The notes below the pieces were generated by a model that had not been told where the DNA came from, did not search any database, and was given only the letters and a program-made list of their open reading frames with translations. Positions 1 through 6,476 of a stretch of DNA of 8,150 nucleotides are shown in pieces (position 1 is the stretch's first letter; each line of letters begins with the position of its first letter). The stretch covers positions 1 to 8,150 of the forward strand of contig JASHSC010000329.1 in assembly GCA_030036915.1 (NCBI GenBank). Reading direction: 5' to 3'. A program made the position numbers and the translations under genes. This stretch comes from Terriglobia bacterium (GTDB taxonomy: Bacteria > Acidobacteriota > Terriglobia > UBA7540).

Positions 1-524
1 AGCAAACGCGGGCCGAGTGAAGAGATGGATTCATAGATGGGCACAATCCGGCCGATTTCGAGAGAATTGCCTCCTTCCGAGGCCGCGTCTTCCGGCAGGA
101 TTTCAAATTGCGGCTGTAGGATTGACATCGTCCCCGTACCATATTGGTCGCGCTCTACTTTGCCGTAGAAAAAAACCTGCTGCCCGGTGCGAAAAACTTT
201 GTTCCTGTCAAGGTAATCGGCGTGAAACCATTTGCAGCGCAACATGCCCGTAGAATCGCTCGCCGCAAGGTCGAAGATGGTGATGCCACTGCGAGTGCGA
301 ATCAGTCCGCAGGTCAGGACCTTTGCAAATACCGTAGTGGTCTGGCCGGGAACGAGGTCGCGAATGTGTGTAAGGCGTGTCCGGTCTTCATAACGAAAGG
401 GGGTGTAATAAAGCAGGTCTTCCACGGTGCGGATTCCGCGCGAGGCCAAAAGCTGCGCGCGCGCCGGCCCCACACCTCTCAGAAACTGAATCTCGGAATC
501 AGCACTGAGTTTGGAATTCCCCAT
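1..524 (-). CDS. recG: ATP-dependent DNA helicase RecG, N-terminal part (cut by window edge)
   Basis: RecG remodels stalled replication forks and recombination intermediates in the cytoplasm by unwinding branched DNA. Only the first 174 codons are visible, so the helicase motor lies outside the window. What is seen matches the RecG wedge region. An N-terminal helical segment carries FLRGVGPARAQLLASRGI (residues 14-31) and then VEDLLYYTPFRYEDRT (34-49), the family's characteristic entry. An OB-fold follows at about 60-160, with ITIFDLAASDSTGMLRCKWF and FFYGKVERDQYG. The end (RIVPIYESISSLGPRL) matches the family's I-PVYP-TEG-- stretch just after the OB-fold. The ATG at 524-522 is chosen because an in-frame TGA lies immediately upstream (527-525). 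No strong ribosome binding site is visible. It is transcribed away from the winged-helix gene. The family call rests on recognised motifs. Confidence 0.93.
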   Translation of the reverse strand, partial: MGNSKLSADSEIQFLRGVGPARAQLLASRGIRTVEDLLYYTPFRYEDRTRLTHIRDLVPGQTTTVFAKVLTCGLIRTRSGITIFDLAASDSTGMLRCKWFHADYLDRNKVFRTGQQVFFYGKVERDQYGTGTMSILQPQFEILPEDAASEGGNSLEIGRIVPIYESISSLGPRL

Positions 525-1090
525 TCACTCGATTGTATCGCGGGTGTCTGCGATTTCGGGAGACCAATCGACTTCAGCAATTAGAGGCGCCGACAAATGA
601 CTATTTGAGTGAATTTCTATTGCCTTCTTTAATTTAGTGCTATAGAATCTAAGCATAGTGCCAGGCCATTCGGCTCGGGGGGGTTAGCACTTCAAGTGTC
701 TATCGATGGCACTCGATGTGGCGCTCTAGTTGTCGGAGAATCGAGCTGAACTCAAAGGGCTTAATTGCCGAGCAACCTGTGCATCGGGCTTTATATCGCA
801 GTCTTTATTCGGCCTATAACCATTTTTTGATTGCCAAGGTTCGATCCGGGAGAATAAACTCAGTACCTACGGCAGGTGAGGCGTAAGCAAATTCCAGGCC
901 GAACGACTGAATCCGACATGAAACCCGGATCAGACGGCGCGCCCATCGTAATGTGCCAAGTGAGTTCTCGCGCTGTGGATCCCGCGCCAGGGTTGTACTA
1001 CCGCCCAGTCCGGGGCGGGAACCCGATTTTGGACGAAAAACTAAAGTTCACGCCGGCATTAGCCGAAAACACTCAGGAGGTGTGGCGAAA
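525..1090. other. Gene-free divergent spacer between recG and the winged-helix gene
   Basis: This stretch must carry the promoters of two diverging genes. Its recG side (about 600-660) is clearly AT-richer than the rest and includes TATAGAATCT-like sequence readable on either strand, but I could not place a -35/-10 pair with good spacing. There is a perfect 6-bp hairpin CCGCCC/GGGCGG at 1001-1018 with a 6-nt loop and no T-run. Open frames here are short and unlike proteins. No tRNA or riboswitch was recognised. Confidence 0.5.
1075..1082 (+). promoter_or_regulatory. Strong Shine-Dalgarno that sets a GTG start
   Basis: AGGAGGTG is a full anti-16S match. It lies 8 nt before a GTG at 1091 but 14 nt before the next ATG (1097), so the GTG is the better start for the winged-helix gene. 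Confidence 0.75.
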
Positions 1091-1294
1091 GTGGAAATGA
1101 AGGAGCAAGTTGGAGAGGCGGCCGGAAAAATCTGGCACGCACTGAACGATTTTGGCCCGCAGACCATTCCCCAATTGAAGAAGAAGCTGAATGGCTCGAG
1201 TGACGTTGTTGATTTCGCTCTGGGTTGGCTGGCGCGGGAGGACAAAGTCGATTTCTCCCGGGACAAGAAAAGCATCAAGGTGGCTTTGAAGTAG
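1091..1294 (+). CDS. DUF2582-type winged helix-turn-helix protein
   Basis: A 67-residue protein that looks like a single compact winged-helix domain. Helix 1 is EQVGEAAGKIWHALNDFG, helix 2 is TIPQLKKKL, and the recognition helix is SDVVDFALGWLAREDKV. A short beta wing follows (VDFSRDKKSIKVAL). Order, length and the GWLAREDKV motif match the small stand-alone wHTH family DUF2582 found in many environmental bacteria and archaea. Its role is not established; DNA binding is inferred from the fold. The frame stays open further upstream, but those residues have no family resemblance, and the strong Shine-Dalgarno at 1075-1082 favours the GTG at 1091. The next plus-strand gene is 260 bases away, so an operon is not evident. 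Confidence 0.85.
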   Translation: MEMKEQVGEAAGKIWHALNDFGPQTIPQLKKKLNGSSDVVDFALGWLAREDKVDFSRDKKSIKVALK

Positions 1295-1396
1295 ACGCAC
1301 TGAGTCCTTGCCTCGCGGCCATCGTGACCGGCGAAGTTTCGAGGTGGACGGGGTCCCGAATTCCGAAGGGAGGCCCTTCCCGGGTTGAGATTTGAG

Positions 1397-1421
1397 CGGC
1401 ATATTCGTGCCGGATATGCCG
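1397..1421. repeat. Perfect 8-bp inverted repeat between genes
   Basis: CGGCATAT and ATATGCCG are separated by 9 nt. No T-run follows on either strand, so it is not a typical terminator. It sits about 130 bases upstream of the receiver gene and could be an operator or an mRNA hairpin; its role is unknown. Confidence 0.4.
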
Positions 1422-1554
1422 ATGCGGGTTTGTTGTCCGGAGTCTTCCGGTTCGCGGTCGATGCCACTCCTTATGTCGGACGATTTGCCAAACCGAGGGT
1501 CTATTGCGGGATGGCCTTGATGAGACTCACGTAAACAAGTCTAAGGGAGCACTT

Positions 1555-2022
1555 ATGAAAGAGAAAATACTCGCCCTACTTGTGCATCAGAACTCCCCGA
1601 CGCTGACGGCGCTTAAGGCGGCTCTGGAGCACCAGGGCCTGCGGGTTCTGCAAGCGGAAACGCACGCCCACGCCCAGCGCCTGCTGGATGGATTGAACCC
1701 CGTTCCATTGGTCTTTACGGACATTCAACTCCCCGATGGTACGTGGTCAGACATTCTGGCTCTGGCGGAAAAAGCCACCCAGCCCGTCAATGTAATTGTG
1801 GTAGCCCGCGTGGTGGACACGCGCTTTTACGTTGAAGCCATTGAAAACGGCGCGTTCGATTTCATCGCGCCGCCCTTCATGACTCCCGACCTCGAATACG
1901 TCGTACACAGCGCCTTGAGCAATGTCACTTCCCGGCGCGCTGCGAAGCTTCCTACCCCGGAACGCGAGAATGGCTTGCTTTTGGGTGTGTTGAAATCCAC
2001 TCGCTCTGCGGCCCAGGCTTAA
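1555..2022 (+). CDS. Stand-alone response-regulator receiver-like protein, degenerate active site
   Basis: A 155-residue cytoplasmic protein with one CheY-like receiver domain (about 4-120) and a short polar tail with no output domain. The beta-3 strand ends in VFTDIQLPDG, putting the phospho-acceptor aspartate at D56, and the following L-P-D-G is typical. GAFDFIAPPF (99-108) matches the family's GA-DYL-KPF, but the invariant lysine is proline (P106). The acidic pair after beta-1 that binds Mg2+ is replaced by H11-Q12-N13, and the beta-4 Thr/Ser is A84. The fold is clear, but normal phosphorylation chemistry is doubtful, so it may act as a pseudo-receiver binding a partner. The ATG at 1555 is chosen over an in-frame TTG at 1504 because AAGGGAG (1543-1549) sits 5 nt upstream. 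No histidine kinase gene lies nearby. It converges with the calpain gene across about 115 bases. Confidence 0.85.
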   Translation: MKEKILALLVHQNSPTLTALKAALEHQGLRVLQAETHAHAQRLLDGLNPVPLVFTDIQLPDGTWSDILALAEKATQPVNVIVVARVVDTRFYVEAIENGAFDFIAPPFMTPDLEYVVHSALSNVTSRRAAKLPTPERENGLLLGVLKSTRSAAQA

Positions 2023-2136
2023 CCCAAGCGCGCCGCCTGCGCGTCTGTTCGGAGCTTCTCCCGCACGAAATCCTTCACAGTGGAACGTGTGCTCGGTTTC
2101 AGAATAGCTCCCAACCGTATTTGTCTGGCGAATGAA

Positions 2137-3177
2137 TCATTGCGGGGTCACAATTCCCGCGAAGGCAAGATAGAAGCGGCTGAGAGGCAGGTTAAAGACC
2201 CCGTCGGGATCGGGATGACGGGCCCAGGGGTTGCGGATGCTCACGCTCACGGCTCCGGCATTGTAGCTCAGCACGGTGTAGCAGTGGGCATTGACGTACC
2301 AGGATTCGGTATCGGGGGGAATGGTGCGTCCATTAGCCAGTGCCTGGTAATAACGGCTACCTCCCGTGCAGGCGACGATGGGAATTTCCTCGTTCACAGC
2401 GGTGGCCAGCGCCACGGCGGTTTGCGCTTCCGACTGATTCTCCTGCGAGCGTGTGCTTCCCGCCAAAGTCTCCATGGTGCGGTCGGCCAGGCCGCCTTGT
2501 CCTACGGCCCGGTAAGCGCCGAACAGTTCGCCGTTCTGCTGAATCATCGCCGCCATCTTGTCGAAGAACCCGCTGGATTCCAGCATACCTGTTACCGAGG
2601 CCTGGATGCTGTCGGGAACGGCGTTGGCCGCCATTTCCTTCTTCAGTCGCGTCTCTAACTGACCGCGATCGATGTTTCCATACTGGTCCACCTGGGCGCG
2701 GATGGCGCGATCGTAAGCGAGAACCAGTTGGTCGCTCGAAGCCACCAGTTGCTCCGCCGGCTGCTTGAGCATGGGGAAGAGGTCGCTGGCCTCTATGGCT
2801 TGCAGCAGCGATTCCCGCAGCACGCGCTGGGCGTAGGCGCGGAAAAGCACAGCCACCCACTGGCCGTCGGACAGGTCATAGCCGCTGTCGTGCGTGTAAC
2901 GAATGTCTTCCGGGTAGGCGGTTTCCTTCTTGCCGTCGCTGAAAGTGACGGTGTAGCTCCCATCGGAGTTGGACTGGATCATCTTGCGAATATCAGTGCC
3001 GTGATGCTGCGCCATGGCCGCGACCACGGCGTGGAAATAGCAACTCCCCAGGCTTCCTTGCCGCACGGCATCTGGAGTAATACCTTTCGGGCCGTAAAGA
3101 TTGTCGGCTGCCCGCCCCACCGGCAGGTTGGCAAAGCAAACGGCAATACCTAGCAGTACGAGCCCGCGTCTCAACAT
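2137..3177 (-). CDS. Secreted calpain-family (peptidase C2) cysteine protease
   Basis: A 346-residue protein with a Sec-type signal peptide (LRRGLVLLGIAVCFANLPVGRA, likely cleaved near residue 23-24), so it is exported. The mature part has calpain core features. QGSLGSCYF (40-48) gives the oxyanion Gln40 and nucleophile Cys46. NAHCYTV supplies His298, and IRNPWA supplies Asn316, which completes the Cys-His-Asn triad. Calpain-like WVAVLFRAYAQ (107-117) and FGAYRAVGQGG/METLAGS (219-241) are adjacent in classical calpains but are parted here by about 100 mostly helical residues. There are no obvious EF-hands or C2-like domains, so calcium control is not evident. Ribosome binding site GAGGG lies 6 nt before the ATG. 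The substrate is unknown. The gene stands alone; the only minus-strand sequence upstream is a broken adaptor gene. The peptidase call is strong, and in vivo activity is inferred from the triad. Confidence 0.88.
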   Translation of the reverse strand: MLRRGLVLLGIAVCFANLPVGRAADNLYGPKGITPDAVRQGSLGSCYFHAVVAAMAQHHGTDIRKMIQSNSDGSYTVTFSDGKKETAYPEDIRYTHDSGYDLSDGQWVAVLFRAYAQRVLRESLLQAIEASDLFPMLKQPAEQLVASSDQLVLAYDRAIRAQVDQYGNIDRGQLETRLKKEMAANAVPDSIQASVTGMLESSGFFDKMAAMIQQNGELFGAYRAVGQGGLADRTMETLAGSTRSQENQSEAQTAVALATAVNEEIPIVACTGGSRYYQALANGRTIPPDTESWYVNAHCYTVLSYNAGAVSVSIRNPWARHPDPDGVFNLPLSRFYLAFAGIVTPQ

Positions 3178-3350
3178 ATTTTGCCCTCGTTAGTCTATTC
3201 CCTTGACCACCTTCAGGACCGAACTTGAGGCAAGAATACCCGCTGTTTTCGGGAGCGTCAAACGGTTTGTGGAATGGGTCATGTGGCCATTTGCGTGCAG
3301 TACCATCGGACTATTGACCGTGAACGGTGCTCAGAGAGCGCGGTCAGGCG

Positions 3351-3408
3351 TTGCAGCGCGGCTGTCCTCAGCCGTGAAATCGTCGCGGGTGAGGGCACCC
3401 GCGCTACA
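3351..3408. repeat. REP-like paired stem-loops (intergenic)
   Basis: Two perfect hairpins lie side by side. CGGCTG/CAGCCG (3359-3374) has a 4-nt loop, and CGCGGGTG/CACCCGCG (3384-3403) has a 4-nt loop. The outer edges TGCAGCGCGG and CCGCGCTACA are near-perfect inverted copies (9 of 10). Such GC-rich paired palindromes between genes resemble REP/BIME-type repeats. No T-run follows, so a terminator role is less likely. Confidence 0.7.
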
Positions 3409-3428
3409 GGGGGACGTTATGCAGTTCC

Positions 3429-4170
3429 TCACGACTTTCGCATGACCAAGTCATCGGCAACGAGGCCGGAGGTCACCACCGCTTCAAGATCATTGGTCTT
3501 GCCCAAGGCCACTGCTCGCTTCTCAAATCCGGCTCCACTCTTTACCCAGGCGTAGACCTTGCCGCTTTCGGTTACGAATGCGTCGCGCGGGGCGAGCAGG
3601 ACGTCCGGCAGGCGCTCTAGCTCCACATCAACGGAGGCGGAAAGGTCAGGCAGCAGGCGCGGGTCCGAGCCTTGAATGGAAAAGACCGCATTAAAGTTGT
3701 GAACCGACTGGGATAGCGTGCTGACCGTGCCTATGGCCGCGATGCTTTGGATGGAGCCTTTCAACACCAGGTCGGAATAGCCGTCCAACCGAACCTCGAA
3801 GGATTGGCCGAGGTGCAGGTAAGGGAAATCCACCTGGTTGATCCGCGCCGACACCTGCATCGCGGCCGGGTCCACAACTTGCATGAACGCGGAGCCGAGC
3901 CAAATGATGAACGCGGGTGCCGGCGTGCGCGATGCTCATCAGCACCCTTTGATTTCCACCGCCACGCATCTGCGGCGATTGCACGGAAAATGCCCGCACG
4001 GCTTCCGTGGAGCCGGAAATGCAAATCGAGCGGACAAAATCTCCGCGTTTGACAACGGCAGTTCGCGATTCGGCCGCAGCGGCTACAGGAGCTTTATGGA
4101 AGTGTGCGGAAATAGCCACGGCTGCGGCGGCGAAAAGGGCCAGGACGGAAATGCGCAGAGCCTGGCATGA
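3429..4170 (-). pseudogene. Broken HlyD/RND-type periplasmic adaptor (membrane fusion protein) gene
   Basis: Intact relatives bridge an inner-membrane transporter to an outer-membrane channel and are usually well over 350 residues. Here only the ends remain. The N-terminal remnant (about 4170-3905) reads as a hydrophobic anchor (RISVLALFAAAAVAISAHF), then VVKRGDFVRSICISGSTEAVRAFSV and AHAGTRVHH, the start of the first beta-barrel and lipoyl region. It then switches frame. The C-terminal remnant (about 3905-3429) begins WLGSAFMQVVDPAAMQVSARINQVDF and runs through beta-barrel and membrane-proximal domains to a normal-looking end (LVADDLVMRKS). The lipoyl half-motifs and coiled-coil hairpin expected between them are missing. 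The N-terminal frame also has no ATG, GTG or TTG before the membrane segment (stop at 4173-4171; the nearby ATG at 4168 is in another frame). The last 151 codons could in principle start at an ATG at 3884, but such a fragment would lack its anchor. No transporter partner is present. Confidence 0.82.
3883..3916. repeat. 10-bp direct repeat at the adaptor gene's broken junction
   Basis: ATGAACGCGG occurs at 3883-3892 and again at 3907-3916, 24 bases apart. It spans the point where the N- and C-terminal remnants meet. It may mark the deletion event, but a short repeat can also arise by chance. Confidence 0.4.
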
Positions 4171-4235
4171 TTAGGCTTTTCCCAGACGACGGTGGGACTG
4201 TACCGTCAAGATTCTAGGATGCAAACTTCCGCAAA

Positions 4236-4284
4236 AGGTTAGCAGGGGGTCAAAATAGAAATCCACCCCCGCGGCACCTAACCT
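4236..4284 (-). terminator. Probable terminator of the sulfurtransferase gene
   Basis: About 50 bases past the sulfurtransferase stop, a nested stem can form. The outer arms AGGTTAG/CTAACCT (7 bp) enclose an inner GGGGGT/ACCCCC (6 bp) with a 14-nt loop. On the minus strand the outer stem is followed at once by TTTT. The T-run is short, so efficiency is uncertain. It also separates this gene from the broken adaptor. Confidence 0.5.
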
Positions 4285-4334
4285 CTTCGGACCCTTCTCT
4301 CACCTTTCAAACTATAGATCGCCGAACTCAGAAA

Positions 4335-5204
4335 TTAATGCGTCCCGCCTGCGGCTTTCGCCTCGCCTTTTTCGATGGGGGCTTCCATCAGGTTGCCCCA
4401 TTCCGTCCAGCTTCCGTCGTAGTTGCGGACCCTTTCAAACCCCAGAAGATATTTGAGGACAAACCAGGTGTGGGAGCTGCGCTCGCCGATGCGGCAGTAG
4501 GCCACCGCTTCCTTGTCCGGCTGCACACCCAGCGCCCCATAGAGCTTGGCGAGATCGTCGTAAGACTTGAACGTGCCGTCCTCATTCACGGCCTTTGACC
4601 AAGGGACATTCACGGCACCGGGAATGTGGCCGCCGCGCTGCGCAGTCTCCGACATGCCAGGAGGCGCAATGATCTTGCCCGTGAATTCGTCGGGCGAGCG
4701 CACATCCACAAGGCTGGCGGGCTTGCCGGACAGAATCTGGAAAATATTGTCGCGCCGGGCGCGCAGCGTGCCGTCCGGGACGGCGGCATGATATGTGGCG
4801 GAGGAAACGGGGGTGGCATCATGGATCATGGGGCGCTGCTCCAGTTCCCACTTCTTGCGCCCGCCGTTCATCAGGCGCACGTCCTTGTGCCCGTAGATCT
4901 TGAATTGCCAGAATGCGAATGCCGCGAACCAGTTGTTGTTGTCCCCGTACAGAACCACCGTATTGTCATTGGTGATTCCTGAGGAGCCACATAGCTCTTC
5001 AAATTGCTTGGGGCTAGGGATGTCGCGCCGGACGGTGTCATTAAGCTGCGTCGTCCAATTCCATCCCCGGGCGTTCTTGACATGAGATTTTTCGTAGGCG
5101 CCCGTATCCACGTCCACTTCCACCAGCCGGATATTTGGGTCATCCAGGTGCGCGGCGACCCATTCAGTACTCACGAGAACTTCTGGATATTTATAGTCGG
5201 CCAC
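4335..5204 (-). CDS. Thiosulfate sulfurtransferase (tandem rhodanese domains)
   Basis: A 289-residue cytoplasmic enzyme that moves sulfane sulfur from thiosulfate to an acceptor such as cyanide or a thiol through a cysteine persulfide. Domain 1 (about 8-125) is the non-catalytic rhodanese copy; its loop reads YGDNNNW (86-92) and lacks the cysteine. Domain 2 (about 150-275) carries LVDVRSPDEFTG, RGGHIPGAVNVPW and the active-site loop CRIGERSSHTW with catalytic Cys237. The CRIGERS loop resembles the actinobacterial CysA/SseA-type enzymes and indicates a thiosulfate rather than 3-mercaptopyruvate preference (CG-G(T/S) loops). The length is normal and both domains are complete. The start is GTG at 5204, supported by AGGAGG 9 nt upstream. 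There is no neighbouring sulfur-metabolism gene; it seems to be transcribed alone. Confidence 0.93.
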   Translation of the reverse strand: MADYKYPEVLVSTEWVAAHLDDPNIRLVEVDVDTGAYEKSHVKNARGWNWTTQLNDTVRRDIPSPKQFEELCGSSGITNDNTVVLYGDNNNWFAAFAFWQFKIYGHKDVRLMNGGRKKWELEQRPMIHDATPVSSATYHAAVPDGTLRARRDNIFQILSGKPASLVDVRSPDEFTGKIIAPPGMSETAQRGGHIPGAVNVPWSKAVNEDGTFKSYDDLAKLYGALGVQPDKEAVAYCRIGERSSHTWFVLKYLLGFERVRNYDGSWTEWGNLMEAPIEKGEAKAAGGTH

Positions 5205-5213
5205 TTTGAAGGA

Positions 5214-5219
5214 CCTCCT
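5214..5219 (-). promoter_or_regulatory. Shine-Dalgarno fixing the GTG start of the sulfurtransferase
   Basis: AGGAGG on the minus strand, 9 nt before GTG at 5204. A TATATA at 5224-5229, a little further upstream, could be a -10 element, but no good -35 accompanies it. Confidence 0.7.
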
Positions 5220-5436
5220 CTTCGTATATATTGTCGCACTTCTATTGGATTTTGGGGAGGGCAGAAGGGATTCTAGTTCCGGTGGCTACAACAGCGGTCG
5301 CAGCTTCGCGCGGGGAGGACGTTTTCCGGAATTCGATCCAAATTCCTGTTCATTTCACCTTCTTTCTTTTCATGGTCCCGGGGGTTTGACAAAAGGTTCT
5401 GAAGTCGGGTGGTGTCCCAGTTTGCCGATTCGCGTG

Positions 5437-5577
5437 CTCGCGCCCTGCGCGAGTCCGTTGTAGCGTCGACCATTAGGCCGGCATCTGCTGGGCTCAAAGC
5501 CCGGCGCACATGGGCCACGGGTACCCTGCCCCATATTTATAGGCGAAAGGGCAGGGACAAGCCCCGCCCCTACGAAA
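5437..5577. repeat. Cluster of GC-rich stem-loops (REP-like) between divergent genes
   Basis: Three hairpins are visible. CTCGCGC/GCGCGAG (5437-5453) has a 3-nt loop. GCTGGGCT/AGCCCGGC (5487-5505) has one G-T pair and a 3-nt loop. CCCTGCCC/GGGCAGGG (5524-5556) has a 17-nt loop. A GGGCGGGGCTT motif follows on the minus strand (around 5560-5570). That motif and a nearby ACCGGTGTCG (5583-5592, minus) recur in the palindromic element at 7651-7791, which suggests one repeat family. Confidence 0.6.
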
Positions 5578-5639
5578 CATGTCGACACCGGTTGTTTCTC
5601 TCACTTTTTACCCATAATATCTATTCCGTGACCGTCGAT

Positions 5640-5669
5640 TTGACTCCAATTACGTAAGTATGTTATAGA
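5640..5669 (+). promoter_or_regulatory. Sigma70-type promoter for the TPR-yvcK pair
   Basis: TTGACT (5640-5645) serves as -35, with an 18-bp spacer and -10 TATAGA (5664-5669) preceded by TG at 5661-5662, an extended -10. Transcription would start near 5676, about 90 bases before the TPR start codon. This is the best promoter in the window by eye. Confidence 0.6.
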
Positions 5670-5765
5670 TAGAAGTGGTAGCGATTATGGGAAGGGTGAA
5701 AAGGCGCCCAAATGGACTGCCTAACCTGATGAAACGAAGGGGTTTATCTCAAAAAACGGCATACT

Positions 5766-6422
5766 ATGGCAACCTCCAGAAAATCGACATCGCGGTTAAG
5801 TCGCTCAGTGCGTAGGAGAAGCAGCGCACTGCGACGTAAATCCGGGATTAACCATAATCATGTGGGTCGGCGCGTGTCGCGTGCCCGAGCCAAAACCAAC
5901 CACCGGGGCAGGACGAATCCTCCCCGCCCTCAGGCTGATCCCCAATACCTGGCGGCGGTGAAAAATTTTGAAACGGGCGTGCGAGCTTTTCAGCGGCAAG
6001 ATTACGGCAAAGCGGCGGAGATTTTCGCCAAGCTCGCGGAAAGCGAGGCGCGCGAAGTTGCTGAGCGCGCCCAGATGCACCTGCGCCTCTGCCGGAGTAA
6101 GACCGGACGCCAGGCACCGCCTCCCAAGTCCGCCGACGACTACTACACGCTGGGGGTGGCCTGCTTTAATACGCGGGATTACCAGCACGCGGTCGAGCAT
6201 CTTAGTAAAGCCGACAAGCTGAAGCCCCGACAGGAACACATCCAATACGCCCTGGCCGTATCGCACGCTCGGGGGGGAAATTTCGATGCGGCATTCGCGC
6301 ACCTCGAATCGTCGTTTGCCTTGCGCCCTGAGAACCGCATCCACGCACGTCGCGACGAAGACCTTCAGGGGCTTGCCGGTGACCCCCGCTTCCATCGCCT
6401 GATCAATCCGGAAGGGAACTAA
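5766..6422 (+). CDS. TPR-repeat protein with a basic, disordered N-terminal tail
   Basis: A 218-residue protein of unknown role. Residues 1-56 contain 15 Arg and 3 Lys and no acidic residue, are rich in Ser, and look disordered (RSVRRRSSALRRKSG). Residues 59-220 contain three tetratricopeptide-like helical pairs: about 60-92 (NFETGVRAFQRQDYGKAAEIF), 124-157 (YYTLGVACFNTRDYQHAVEHL) and 158-190 (YALAVSHARGGNFDAAFAHL). It closes with a common TPR-protein tail (DEDLQGLAGDPRFHRLI). TPRs bind partner proteins; the basic tail may bind nucleic acid, which is inference. There is no signal peptide. The ATG at 5766 follows an in-frame stop at 5730-5732 and lacks a good Shine-Dalgarno, so translation may be weak or start elsewhere (GTG codons lie within the tail). 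yvcK follows after 54 bases. Confidence 0.78.
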   Translation: MATSRKSTSRLSRSVRRRSSALRRKSGINHNHVGRRVSRARAKTNHRGRTNPPRPQADPQYLAAVKNFETGVRAFQRQDYGKAAEIFAKLAESEAREVAERAQMHLRLCRSKTGRQAPPPKSADDYYTLGVACFNTRDYQHAVEHLSKADKLKPRQEHIQYALAVSHARGGNFDAAFAHLESSFALRPENRIHARRDEDLQGLAGDPRFHRLINPEGN

Positions 6423-6476
6423 GCCTCCGGCGCCGCCCGGCCCGGTTGTCTGGATGCAAGGGATCATACCGAATCG

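Noticed and set aside
17..584. Plus-strand open frames across the left edge
   Set aside because: They are antisense to recG, whose minus-strand protein has clear family motifs; the plus-strand products are Cys/Arg-rich and unlike proteins.
525..656. A 43-codon minus-strand frame whose TGA abuts the recG ATG
   Set aside because: The sequence (MLRFYSTKLKKAIEI...) has no family resemblance or ribosome binding site and lies in the AT-rich stretch expected to hold the recG promoter.
5386..5391. TTGACA matching the -35 consensus
   Set aside because: No -10-like sequence lies 15-19 bases downstream; the following bases are GC-rich.
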